Made by a program: the position numbers and the translations under genes
Assembly: GCA_030844895.1 (NCBI GenBank)
Contig: CM061233.1
Coordinates: 50,211,453 to 50,275,452 of the forward strand
Length of the DNA: 64,000 bases
Direction: 5' to 3'
Source of the DNA: Ambrosia x helenae
Lineage: Eukaryota; Streptophyta; Magnoliopsida; Asterales; Asteraceae
The notes under the pieces: model-generated
Databases searched by the model: none
What the model was told of the DNA's origin: nothing
What the model saw: only the letters and a program-made list of their open reading frames with translations
Part shown: positions 52,201-62,400 of the stretch, in pieces
Layout: each line of letters starts with the position of its first letter
Position numbering within the stretch: position 1 is the first letter of the stretch

Positions 52201-53791
52201 CATGTGCAAGGAACGCGACACAACCTTTCCATAAACCTTTTTATGCTTTAATGCAGGAGATGATGCGAAGAGTGGGTAAACCCTGACTTCCTTGAATTAT
52301 TAAGGTTTCACCATTTGACAAGGGGATTCGTACCAACTTCTCGTGACAGACGATCTCTGGACGATGTTTGGACAACCAATCCATGCCAATGACGATATCG
52401 AAACTACCCAGTTGGATAGGCAGTAAGTCGATATGGAATTCGTGGTCGTCGAGTTCCAGAATGCAGTTCTTAATAACTTCCTCGGACGAGATTAACTTAC
52501 CGTTGGCCAGTTCTATGGTAAATCGTGTTTCCAACTTATTAGGTTTTAATCCAAGGGATTTCTTAAAGTTGGTGGACACAAAGCTAAAATCTGCGCCCGA
52601 GTCAAAAAGTATTGATGCAAAATGATTGTTAAGGAGAAACATACCCGTAACTACGTTAGGATTATCTCGTGCTTCATTGGCTCCTAACACGAATGCTCTG
52701 CCACGGGCTTGAACCTTGGCCTTGGGACAGTCCTTTCGGAAATGTCCTGTCGCACCACACTCGAAACACTCGTTTCTGGCAGGAGGAGTGTTCGTGGCTT
52801 TGGCCTTGCAGTTAGCGGTGGAATGACCATGACGGTTACAATTCTTGCACAAGATGCTGTCACAGGTACCAACATGATGGTAATTGCATTTGCTGCAGTG
52901 AGGATGGGGCCCGATGTACTTCCGTTTGGGCTCCTCAGCAGCGGTGGCAGCAAAAACTTTCATGGCATCTTGTGGTCGGTGAGAGGAGTGCTTGCTCTTC
53001 CGGTTGTCGGAACATTTGCACTTGTTCCCAGAACTCTCACTGGTAACCGTTACCTTCTGGTTCAATGAACCCATGCGAACCGCATCGTCGGCCAGACTTT
53101 GAGCTAGGGTAACCGCAGCCTGGATGGTGGAGGGTGCCGATGCAGTGACCATACTGCGGATCTTTGGTGACAGACCCCAGATATACCGTTCGACTCTCTT
53201 GTATTCAGGTGTGACCATGTGTGGGACTAGTCGAGAGAGCTCGTTAAAAAGAGTGGTATAGGCAGTCACATTGGCATCCACCATAGCAAGGTTCTAGAAT
53301 TCGGTTTCCAGCTTCTGCAGTTCACTTCGAGGGCACTACTTGTCCAAGAGTATCGTTTTGAGATCGGCCCAAGCAAGACTGTAAGCCGTTTCTCTGCCCA
53401 GGGTTTATACATGCAGATTCCACCATGTGAGGGCTTCATCCTGAAAGGTACAAGTGGAGTACTTTACCTTTTGGTCCTCGGAGCAACCACTGATGTCAAG
53501 GACTGATTCGGTTTTCTCTATCCACCGGACAATTCCTACAGCGCCTTCATTACCACGGAAGTTCCATGGTTTGCATGCCATGAAGGTTTTGTATGAACAG
53601 CCGTGACTAGAGTTCTCAGCCTCGTGGTCTGTTTTGCTTTGGCGGCGACCGGTGCCTCTAGATCCTCCGCTTGAGTCGGCCCGAGCCGCATCGTGTCGAC
53701 CAATTGCCTCGGCAATTACCCTGGCTAACTCGGCGGGTGTGGACGGTAGTGGTTCGCCTTCGGTCGTCCGTGTAGAATGTCGGGTTTGCAT
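49295..53791 (-). pseudogene. Gypsy3 gag-pol, many frameshifts
   Basis: All domains are recognisable in at least seven reading blocks. Gag starts at ATG 53791 (MQTRHSTRTTEG; core SYKTFMACKPWNFRGNEGAV) and its frame breaks near 53405. Block 52241-53284 has CCHC knuckles (CKNCNRHGHSTANC, CFECGATGHFRKDC) and protease DSGADFSFVS. The RT blocks 51759-52019 and 51423-51692 include MPFGLTNAPAVF and FIDVILIYS, where Val replaces the second Asp of the catalytic FIDD pair. RNase H (DASHQGLGCVLMQ) lies in 50919-51227. The integrase HHCC lies in 50325-50897. The DDE core (MDFITKLP, SDRDIRF, TDGQSECTIQT) and the chromodomain-like tail (GPEFTWEREDQ) lie in 49295-50520. In the DDE block a Cys follows the Glu where other copies have Arg. 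The element is dead for self-mobilisation. Confidence 0.85.
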
Positions 53792-54175
53792 AACTAAAAG
53801 GTAGAACACAACAAACGTGAGTAATGTAAATAAATATAAAAACATACCATAGTCAACATAATCATATGAATCAAACCATACACTAGCATCATGTCATCAC
53901 ATCATTACATAGTTCCCAAAAGTAGTTAAGTTTTGATACAAAACAGGCGGTTGAACCGCAATTAGTTTGTAAGTCATAACATCCATAGTCACAAAATATC
54001 ATAAGTCAACATATGCATAATAATCATGAAAACATAATCTAAGAAGGGGGTTGGAAAGCAGCAGCAAGAGAGATGATAGCCTCCCTCATGCGTCGGTCCG
54101 TCTCCGCCATCCTACGCTCTAATATCTCCACATGTCTCCCCATCTCCGATCGCTCCACTACGGCAGCTAGCCTCC
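53792..54175 (-). other. Gypsy3 upstream segment with a short open frame
   Basis: AT-rich non-coding DNA, then at 54042-54175 about 44 open codons on the minus strand (LAAVVERSEMGRHVEILERR, then MAETDRRMREAIISLAAAFQ) ending in TAG. The segment is coiled-coil-like and is cut by the Gypsy4 insertion. By position it may be a leader or gag-upstream exon similar to the G/R-rich first segment of Gypsy1 gag, which also ends in LLQAAFQ. Confidence 0.35.
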
Positions 54176-54346
54176 TATAACATCACACAAATTTTCTTTA
54201 TATATATATATAGAGAACTCCCTCGTTTATTCATCCGATTCATGTTTACAGTATCTTTACCATCCATTTTGTTAATTTTTTTGTTTAAATAATGACGTAT
54301 AATCAATATTAAATTGGATTGTATTAAATTTTGATTTTAAAAACGT

Positions 54347-54432
54347 TAAAAAAAATGTTTGCATGTGCCAGGATTCGAACCCGAGTCCCTGGCGGGCTAA
54401 ACCTTAACCACACCACACAAACCACTACACCA
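54347..54432 (-). repeat. tRNA-like Pol III unit in Gypsy4 5' LTR
   Basis: On the minus strand: a perfect A-box TGGTGTAGTGG (54422-54432), a perfect B-box GGTTCGAATCC (54371-54381), and a T run just after the tRNA-like 3' end (plus-strand A run near 54347-54355). The 3' LTR has the same unit. This is the best Pol III promoter in the window. It is probably a tRNA-derived insert, not a working tRNA gene. Confidence 0.65.
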
Positions 54433-54490
54433 TTTGGTGTTTTATGATGTTAATTAAAACCAATTAAACTTAAACCCTTTCAAGGTCCCT

Positions 54491-54643
54491 TAGTCAAACC
54501 TGAAAAGTCAAACGTAGTCTCCTAGTCAAGTCAAGTCAAGTCAAAGTGTTAGTAAATATGGTCTCCTAGTCAAGTCAAAGTGTTAGTAAATATGGTCTTC
54601 TAGTCAAGTCAAAGTTGTTCCTAAATTCTAGCCTAGTCAAAGT
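54491..54643 (-). promoter_or_regulatory. W-box cluster in Gypsy4 5' LTR
   Basis: Eleven agtcaa/gtcaa sites (TTGACT/TTGAC on the minus strand, the WRKY-binding W-box core) within about 150 bp, partly as a tandem 36-bp unit, ending about 30 bp upstream of the TATA box. The 3' LTR has one fewer copy. Confidence 0.55.
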
Positions 54644-54673
54644 AGTCCCTAATTACAACTCCAAATTTTACAC

Positions 54674-54681
54674 TATAAATA
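54674..54681 (+). promoter_or_regulatory. TATA box in Gypsy4 5' LTR
   Basis: TATAAATA in cactataaatacac; the copy in the 3' LTR is at 58313-58320. Confidence 0.6.
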
Positions 54682-55546
54682 CACTAGCCTACCATTCAAC
54701 TCTTTACACCATTAAAAAAAACATTATTATCCCATCTTACATATACTAAAGTTTTCATCCGTCATTATCTCCTCTAGCTAGTTTCGAGTTTTCCAAGGCA
54801 TTATTACTAAGTGTTTGCACGCTCAATAAAACGCACGAACTCATTATGCACCTAAGGTGAGTTTACATTGCCCCTTTTTCTGTTTTACATTTTGGGGTGA
54901 AACATGTTTAAACATTTTATACACTATCATTTACTTATTCTTACATTTTTGAAACTTATGATTCGATTACACTATCATTTACTCATTCTATCATTTGACT
55001 GTAACAAAAAGACACATACAATCATTAACATTGATCAAGCCGCCTGTTTAGATTATAGCGCTATAGGTCTGACAAACCCATCCCCCCGCATAAATTCAGG
55101 GATGATCGATAACAGTTACACTTTTACTAACTTGCGAGTTAGGTCTCAGTCGACACAAGGTTTGATTGTACAAAAGACGCATTGTTAATGTCGGACTCAT
55201 ATTCTATCATTACTCATTATTATACTTCAACTATTATTGCTATACAACATATTGTTTTCAACTATATGCAGAACCTATGTATTCTCACCAACTATTTATA
55301 GTTGACCCCCCCATCTTTCCAACTTAACATGTTTCAGGTTTATTTGCTATTGGAAGTTGCACAAGTCTTGGAACACATAGGAGCTTTGGACCTAGTTTAT
55401 ATTAATCAACTTTTGTAATCTTTACTTGTAAGAAGAATCGTAAATTGATTAATATCATTAAATTTTCATTTAGTACCATGAGCTATTGAACAATCATTCA
55501 TACGTGACACCTCGATGTTTCCGCCATCGGTTGGGGTATTACAGAT

Positions 55547-55560
55547 TGTTATCAGAGCCA
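55547..55560 (+). other. Gypsy4 primer-binding site, one mismatch
   Basis: tgttatcagagcca, 3 nt after the LTR; one base differs from the iMet complement tggtatcagagcca. Confidence 0.85.
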
Positions 55561-57790
55561 TGGTTATAGGGAATTAGGTTATTAGAAAAAAAAATAATCT
55601 AGTCTATAACCATAGGATTTTAATCAGTACTTGCTCCTTTACTTGCAACCTTACTTGTTTATATTCTCTATCCTACTTCTTATCCTTACTTTAGTCCCTA
55701 CAAGAAGAGTGCTCTCCATCACAAGATCTACTCTTAGACTAATAGGACAAACCCTCAGGTTTTGCCTGAACCACCTTGAAGATCTCATCGAAGTTCTAGA
55801 TTTTAATAACGAACACGTGCAATCTGGAAGGGTGAACGCCTGTATTCTAAGTTTTCTGTCTAGGACTGGCATTGCGCATAAATCCCATCAGACGAGGGAC
55901 CCGGATGCCTACCTGGGAATTCTCGGGATGAGTGTTCACTTATAGGCTAAAGCATGTCTTCATTATGTTATTAGAATCTAGAAGTTTTGATAAGTCAACG
56001 TTTTCGTTTATTCGTTTTAACTAATGAATAAATGATTACACTCACTTTCCTTAAACTAAGCTCTAAAATCTCAAAATTTTACAGCTTAAATCAATCTCAT
56101 TTCATAACCATCTATGGATTTCACAATCACACTTCACCTTACCATCTTAGCCATTTTTTAAATATTCAACACCCTACCCAAATCATATTATTTCATTTCT
56201 CCACATGTTACTTATTTTTAAAAACTATAACCTCATACCTTAGCACAAACTAAAGATTTCTAAATCTTGTTGTATTTTCATTACCTAGTAACTTTACAAA
56301 GTACATATTTTTTTTGTCAAAAGATGTCCTCGAACTTAAATTCAATTGTTTATTTATTGACGTAACAAACGATTTTCTATATGATGCTTTAAACTATTAA
56401 AAATCACTAATAGAACCTTGATCTTCAAAACCTAATGTCATGTTTGAAATCTCCAACTAACGGAAATATTTTAATCAAAGCCTACTTAGCTTGTACTATT
56501 TAACAACTTTTGCTTTAGGTACAAAACCAATTTTGAAAATAATTTTTTTTTTATCCATAGGAATAATATCTAGTCTCTAGATTCTCCATCGACGCTCACT
56601 CATTTTCTACTTGTTCAAATTTTTACAATATATGGCATATACCATAATCATGTTTTCTTATACACTTGATTATAACCTTTGATCCAAACCCAAAATTTAC
56701 ACTGCTACATAATCTCCTTACTATAAAATAAACTCTTTATCAACTATATTCACATTCACTATCTCTCACAACCTTGATTCTGCTTCAAGATTTTTTATCA
56801 TCCTCTCAAGAACTAAATTCATATCCTTCACCTTCTCACACATGAGCTAGTTACCCATGATAACCAAACTATTGAAACTTGATTGTGTGTTGCATCAAAC
56901 ATAATCCTTAATTATACATGAGGATTCGACTATCTACCATATTTGAACATTTGAAACTAGAATTCATGGAATATAGACTATTTGCTATAGACACACCTAG
57001 GGTCATTAACTTTGTCTAGGGAAAATCTATTACAACTCGTATGCTATACTTGATACTTGATTGCTTACATGTACATATTATCAATTTGCAATTTATGTGT
57101 GTAATAATTGGTACACTTAATCAAACAACTGATAGGGGATGAAGTACTTGCTCAACAGTTAGTAGAGTACCAAATAACCTACTCAACGATTGGCAGAGGT
57201 CATCATGCCTACTTAACAGTCGGTAGAGGCCCTACAACCTGCTCAACGACTGGTAGAGGCTATCGCACCTGCTCAACAATCGGTAGAGGTAGAGGTCTTT
57301 TTCCTGCTCAACAGTTGGACTTACTTTTGGATACATTGTATACGATTCAATCACAAGGTTATTTTGCATTACATACATTTGTGTTTAGAGTCATAGAAGG
57401 ACACAAAACCCTAATGTAAGGTAAATTGGTGATTGCGGTCCGGAACGTAATCATGAATTTACAGGTTCGTTAAGGTGGTGTGAAGTTCTAATAAGGTTTT
57501 GTTAGTTCATTTAGTCTTTCTATAGTCAATCAACTCATGCATTACTTTTAAGATTCCTAAAACTTAAGTTTAGTATTTTGCTAGATTCTTACGCTCCTTG
57601 CTACTTTAGACGAACCTAATCCAACCCTTAAAACTCTCACACACATCAATCCTCTTATCCAAATTATTCGAAACAATTTATTTCTATTACCTACAAAATT
57701 CATGTCGTGCCTTAACCCCAAATTTTCCAAACACGGTTGTTCCAATCACCCTCAACCCTGTGTTTTTAATAATTTCGGGACGAAGTTCCT
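55561..57790 (+). other. Gypsy4 internal region without gag or pol
   Basis: The first 400 bp (to about 55955) match the Gypsy2 leader. From about 56040 to 57100 the sequence is AT-rich with no recognisable coding. A repeat-carried ORF lies at 57108-57419. From 57660 a gypsy-type 3' end appears (tttcgggacgaagttcct, then the polypurine tract). Confidence 0.7.
57108..57419 (+). CDS. Repeat-containing short ORF in Gypsy4, unknown
   Basis: 103 codons, not recognised as any family. Its middle is a tandem repeat: a 30-bp unit (cctgctcaacgactggtaga then ggctatcgca) in about five copies at 57148-57297, which encodes a 10-residue repeat with core STIGRG / LTVGRG / STTGRG. Flanks are MVHLIKQLIGDEVLAQQLVE and LFPAQQLDLLLDTLY. 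The unit length keeps the frame open, which may be chance plus repeat structure. Gypsy4 has no other coding region, so either this is a small element protein or it means nothing; I lean to the latter. Confidence 0.25.
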   Translation: MVHLIKQLIGDEVLAQQLVEYQITYSTIGRGHHAYLTVGRGPTTCSTTGRGYRTCSTIGRGRGLFPAQQLDLLLDTLYTIQSQGYFALHTFVFRVIEGHKTLM

Positions 57791-57805
57791 AAAAGTAGGG
57801 GAGAC
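57791..57805 (+). other. Gypsy4 polypurine tract
   Basis: aaaagtaggggagac directly before the 3' LTR; same bases as Gypsy2 at 19005-19019 (minus). Confidence 0.9.
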
Positions 57806-57825
57806 TGTAACATCACACAAATTTT

Positions 57826-57861
<36 letters not shown>

Positions 57862-58331
57862 CTCCCTCGTTTATTCATCTGATTCATGTTTACAGTATTT
57901 TTACCATCCATTTTGTTAATTTTTTTGTTTAAATAATGACGTATAATCAATATTAAATTGGATTGTATTAAATTTTGATTTAAAAACGTTGAAAAAAAAT
58001 GTTTGCCTGTGCCAGGATTCGAACCCGAGTCCCTGGCGGGCTAAACCTTAACCACACCACACAAACCACTACACCATTTGGTGTTTTGTGATGTTAATTA
58101 AAACCAATTAAACTTAAACCCTTTCAAGGTCCCTTAGTCAAACCTGAAAAGTCAAACGTAGTCTCCTAGTCAAGTCAAGTCAAAGTGTTAGTAAATATGG
58201 TCTCCTAGTCAAGTCAAAGTGTTAGTAAATATGGTCTTCTAGTCAAGTCAAAGTTGTTCCTAAATTCTAGCCTAGTCAAAGTAGTCCCTAATTACAACTC
58301 CAAATTTTACACTATAAATACACTAGCCTAA
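57806..58331 (+). repeat. Gypsy4 3' LTR, cut by Copia C
   Basis: The first 526 bp of the LTR, starting tgtaacatcacac with a longer (ta)n than the 5' copy. It holds the tRNA-like unit (B-box 58015-58025, A-box 58065-58076, minus strand), ten W-box cores and the TATA box, and stops 11 bp after the TATA box at the Copia C insertion. Confidence 0.9.
57992..58076 (-). repeat. tRNA-like Pol III unit in Gypsy4 3' LTR
   Basis: Copy of 54347-54432, with both boxes unchanged and an A run on the plus strand (T run on the minus strand) at about 57992-57999. Confidence 0.65.
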
Positions 58332-58864
58332 TGTAGATGCATTTATGCGACTAGTGCTTCGGATTGTTCAAATAAACTTGTTTTGTTAATTGTCGAAGGT
58401 GCGAAGGAGGTTTTTGATAGGTGCGAAGGTGAATCAGAAGGTGCGAAGGAGACTCAGAAGGTGCGAAGGAGTGGTTTTGGACGAAGGTAGAATAGATTCT
58501 TATGTATGGCTTGGTTCGACCGGTTGATATGGTCGAACCTGCACATTCGCACGAACATAGTGGGCGAATGTGCAGTCTATAAATAGTCAAGCTGATTTTT
58601 TGAATGTAACTTTGAGTTATTTTGTTCCCTCCACTTTCTGATTCTCTCTAGGATATTATTTAGCTTAATTCACGTTCATACCCTGTTGCTTTCAATCTGT
58701 AAACGTGTAATTGAGTTCGTAATTAATGAAAAAGCTTTGAAATGATGATTTGCGTGTTTTGATCTGTTTGATTATCATTTTGTGATTGTTTTAGGGATTC
58801 TGCACCTAAAACAAACTTGTTTGATCAATTCTTTGTTGTTTATACGATCCTAATAGCACATACA
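58332..58864 (+). repeat. Copia C 5' LTR
   Basis: 533 bp, tgtagatgcatttatgcg to agcacataca. The U3 part has a run of ggtgcgaagga / ggtcgaa motifs at 58395-58560 upstream of the TATA box. The last third matches Copia A more closely than the U3 part does. Confidence 0.9.
58578..58585 (+). promoter_or_regulatory. TATA box in Copia C 5' LTR
   Basis: TATAAATA in gtctataaatagtc, directly downstream of the motif-rich U3. Confidence 0.6.
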
Positions 58865-58867
58865 AAG

Positions 58868-58880
58868 TGGTATCAGAGCC
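58868..58880 (+). other. Copia C primer-binding site (initiator Met tRNA)
   Basis: tggtatcagagcc, 3 nt after the LTR. Confidence 0.9.
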
Positions 58881-59483
58881 ATCCTGGATCAAACAACCAC
58901 AAATTGATAGTTTCTCAGTTGATTTGGACCCAATTTTGGTCAAAAAGTTTCTGTTTTCATTGAACAAACTGATTTGATGAGTTTTTGATTGATTACAACT
59001 TGTTTTCATGGTTAAAATGGATAATTCTCTTTGATAAACTTGTTCCAAATCAATTCCGATTCAAAACCTGGTTAAGATCATCAAAATCTATCAACATTTG
59101 ATAAACATGATCAAAATTAACTGATTTTCAAAGAATAACCGTTTTTGAAATACCAGGGGTCGAACCTAGAGGGAACGGTCGAAGGTTGATTTGTGGTCGA
59201 AGGTGTTGTATTTGTGGTCGAACGTAGACTTTCATAGCTTATTTGTGTTCATTCGCCCGTCTGAGTTACATTCGACTGATCGAACGGTCGAAGGAGAAAG
59301 AAAACGGTCGAAAGAGAGAAGCAAACGGTCGAAAGAGTTTGTGTGATATCACAGTCCACATTCGTACCCTTCAAAACGGTCGAAGGAGAAGAATTTTTCT
59401 CATTCGCCCGTCCGTAAGTGCGAAAGAGTAGTCTGTTTTAAAACTTTTCTAATCTTTTCGTGTTTGAACATTTACAGGTTAAG
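58881..59483 (+). other. Copia C leader with GGTCGAA motifs
   Basis: Non-coding leader. About ten ggtcgaa/ttcgacc-type motifs lie at 59155-59420. It ends in ACATTTACAG|GTTAAG (AG at 59476-59477) just before the gag ATG, a 3' splice-site consensus. Confidence 0.6.
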
Positions 59484-62400
59484 ATGTGGAATTTCCCAAC
59501 AACGCCAAGACCTAATCAAGTATCATAGCAGCAGACAACAAGAGATCCATGGTTAGTTGCAGCCCAGAAGACTAGTCCACCATCCCAGCCAATCAATTAC
59601 ATGGCTATGACTAGTTCTGCTCCTCAGCAAGTTGTGCAACCGTTACAGCAACCAATTGACAATTATTGGGGAGTAGCAGCAGCTGCCGTTCATTCGCAGA
59701 CAACCAATGCCATATCTACACTCATTCATGATCTATCATCAGGTAGTGGCAATCGTCCACCAAAGCTCATGGATATGATGGATTACAACACATGGAAGAC
59801 AAAGTTCAAGATACATGTGGAGGGACAAGGCTTAGAGGGAGCTGAGGCATGACAGATGATAGTGAAGGGTTATGTTGCTCCTATTCTGGAGAACACTGGA
59901 GAACCAATACCGTTGGAGAATTTGGCTGATGATGAGAAAAAGAAGTTTGCGATCGAGAAAAAGGCGTTTTCTCAGTTATCTCAGGCGATCAACACTGACT
60001 TGCTGCATCAGTTTGGATCATGTACAACTTCAAAACAATTGTGGGATATGCTGAGAAACAGACATGATGGTAATGAGAAGACTAGGAAGCTGAGAATGGA
60101 AGAGCTTCGAAAAGAGTTCGAGAACTTTAGTTACATGGGGAATGAGACTCTAAAAGAATTGGTTCCAAGGTATTGCCATTTGCTCACAGAGCTTTCGAGC
60201 TACGAGATTAGCATACCGATGTCAGAACTGGTGGATAAATTTGCTGATGCTTTACCACCATATTGGAACCAACACATTGAAGTGTTGAAAGAAAAAGATG
60301 CATACCAGTATTGGACTATCAACGAGTTCATACAAAAACTGGAGAACAAAGAAATGGAGGAGAAAAGGAAAGCCTAGAGAGCACAGATTCCACAGAACCC
60401 AGATCTGTATGTGAGTGGTACATCTACTTCTCTTTCTAATTCAAGCTCTACTTCAAGTGTTGCACCTCATATTGCTTGCGTATCCAATGTTGTTGAACCC
60501 ACAAAAGCACCAATAAACTATCTTGCCCAAACGTCATCATACACACCACAGTCTTATCAAACACCAAACTTCATTCCACCTTTTTCACCTTTACAACAAG
60601 CTGCCTGTTACACTGCCAGTCAACCTCAACAACAACAATATAATCCTCACATGAACCAAATGCAGATTGCTCAAACACAATCAAATCAAAGTCCGATTGT
60701 GTTAGAGACTTCTAATCTTAACAATGTTACTGTTGAGATTGCTCAACAGCATGTTGCATTAGTATCTGCTATGGTTGCATCATACAATGGTTTAGTTGCT
60801 AGTCAGATTGGAAACAACAATCTCACCAATGAGGACTATGCACAAATCGATAAAGAGGAAATGGAGCTTATGGACATACAGTGGGCATTTGCTAGCATCA
60901 TGAGAAGAGCCACTGATTTTATCCAGAAAACTGGGAGAACTGACCTTTCGACTTCTCCAAACACCACTTACGGCTTTAACAAAGCCAAGGTTACATGCTT
61001 CAATTGTGATGAGAAGGGTCATTTCAAGAGAGAGTGTACACAGCCGGCTCAGCAAGGTAATCGAAACCCGTTCAACTCAACCTACCAAAACAGACAAAAC
61101 CAATACCAGAATCAGGTATCATACAACAGTCCCAACATTTCTAGCTTTCAACCTCAAAACAACTACCAGAACCGTCAAAACACACAACAAAATACCAATA
61201 CTAGACAACCCACATCTCAAAACCAACCACAACAGAATCCAAACCAAACCATTGTTCCCATCTCTACACCTAACACTCAAACCCAAACTGAAAATCAAAA
61301 CCAAGCACTTGTGATCCAAAAAGATGAAGGTTTTGATTGGACGGGTATGCAATTGGGAGTGGAAGAGATTACTGCTGGAAATGTGGCTTATGTAGCACAA
61401 AAGATGAGTTTGGATGAACATGTGGAGATTGAAGAGGATGTTGTGATAGAGAAAGTGTCGGAGTTGAAAATAGAGGAGTTGAATGAGGATGTGAATGTTG
61501 AGTGTGAAGACAAGAAATCTGGAATGATTCTTGATTCTGTCACAGATGTTGGAGAGCAATATGATTCAGCTTATTCGGACATGGAAAGTGATTCTGACTC
61601 GGAAGCTAGTGTGAATTCACTAGACGATGACATTGATCAGTTGCTAGCTGAAGCAGATTTCCTTATGACCCGCAAGTCGTGCATGGTGGATGATGCCTGC
61701 ACAAAGATTGACTACTCAAAATTCTTTGCAGGGAAGGAAGCTCACTTCGCGCTGATGGCAATGACAGAACCACCTAAACCGGTAAGTACTGAATCTTAAT
61801 CTAAAGTTTGTGTTAAATGTTCTGATTTTGATAAATTGACAGAAGAAAATAAGCTACTCAAGGTACAACTTGAGAGTGCACAAATAAACTGTCAAATTTA
61901 TCAAAAAGAATCAAAAGATTTCAACAAAGTACTTGATGGTTATAAAAAGGATGTTTCTGAACTGAAAAAGACTTTGTCTATAAAGCAACTTGCCATTAAC
62001 AATTATATAAATGAAATGGAAAACACAAAGTTAGAAATGGCAACCATCAAGTGCTTCGCTGAAAAGGTGAATAAAAAATTAGAGAGCTATAAACACATTG
62101 CTTATGTAGTTGACCACATCATCGAAAAACCTTCACAGTCGAGTAGTGCAAACTACAAAGCTGTCCCATCTCCGGTGTTGTTCGAAAATCATAATTTACA
62201 TGCAATAGCACCGGAGAGTCTAGTAAAATCTGACTCCACATCAGATAATGAGTCCAACACATCCAGTGTAGGAGACCCGTATTCTGATGTGAGACCTGTA
62301 TTGGGAAACAATGAAGGTGTGGTTGCTGCAGATGATTCTGATGAAGAAGATGAACAGTCTGAGACGGTTGTTTTGAATGAAAGTGATATCCCTGATGAAA

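Larger units (their letters stand above)
45964..54175 (-). mobile_element. Gypsy3: decayed minus-strand chromovirus-type element, 5' LTR outside the window
   Basis: Minus-strand order: leader and gag (from 54175 down), pol, purine-rich tract, 3' LTR (49283-45964). It is interrupted at 54175/54176 by Gypsy4, so its primer-binding site and 5' LTR should lie right of the window. The candidate target duplication is tcaac (45959-45963), not testable here. Many frameshifts make it older than Gypsy1 and Gypsy2. Confidence 0.75.
54176..55543 (+). repeat. Gypsy4 5' LTR
   Basis: 1368 bp. It begins tataacatcac, with A in place of the terminal G seen at 57807 in the 3' copy (tgtaacatcac), and ends ccatcggttggggtattaca, like the Gypsy2 and Gypsy5 LTR ends. 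It contains (ta)n, a tRNA-like unit, a W-box cluster and a TATA box. Confidence 0.9.
54176..58331 (+). mobile_element. Gypsy4: gene-poor (non-autonomous) plus-strand LTR element
   Basis: 5' LTR 54176-55543, degenerate iMet primer-binding site, 2.2-kb internal region without gag or pol, polypurine tract identical to Gypsy2's, and a 3' LTR cut at 58331 by Copia C. The leader is homologous to that of Gypsy2. The layout fits a LARD-like non-autonomous derivative that depends on a Gypsy2-type partner. It is inserted in Gypsy3. Confidence 0.8.

Noticed and set aside
52709..53068. 119-codon plus-strand ORF
   Set aside because: Antisense of the Gypsy3 zinc-knuckle and linker region.
54347..54432. 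A genuine tRNA gene
   Set aside because: The boxes are excellent, but I cannot pair a full acceptor stem and cloverleaf by eye and the unit lies inside an LTR in both copies. Kept as a tRNA-like unit only.
61119..61559. 146-codon minus-strand ORF in Copia C
   Set aside because: Antisense of the gag N/Q-rich linker. The same shadow appears over Copia A (4046-4476, plus).
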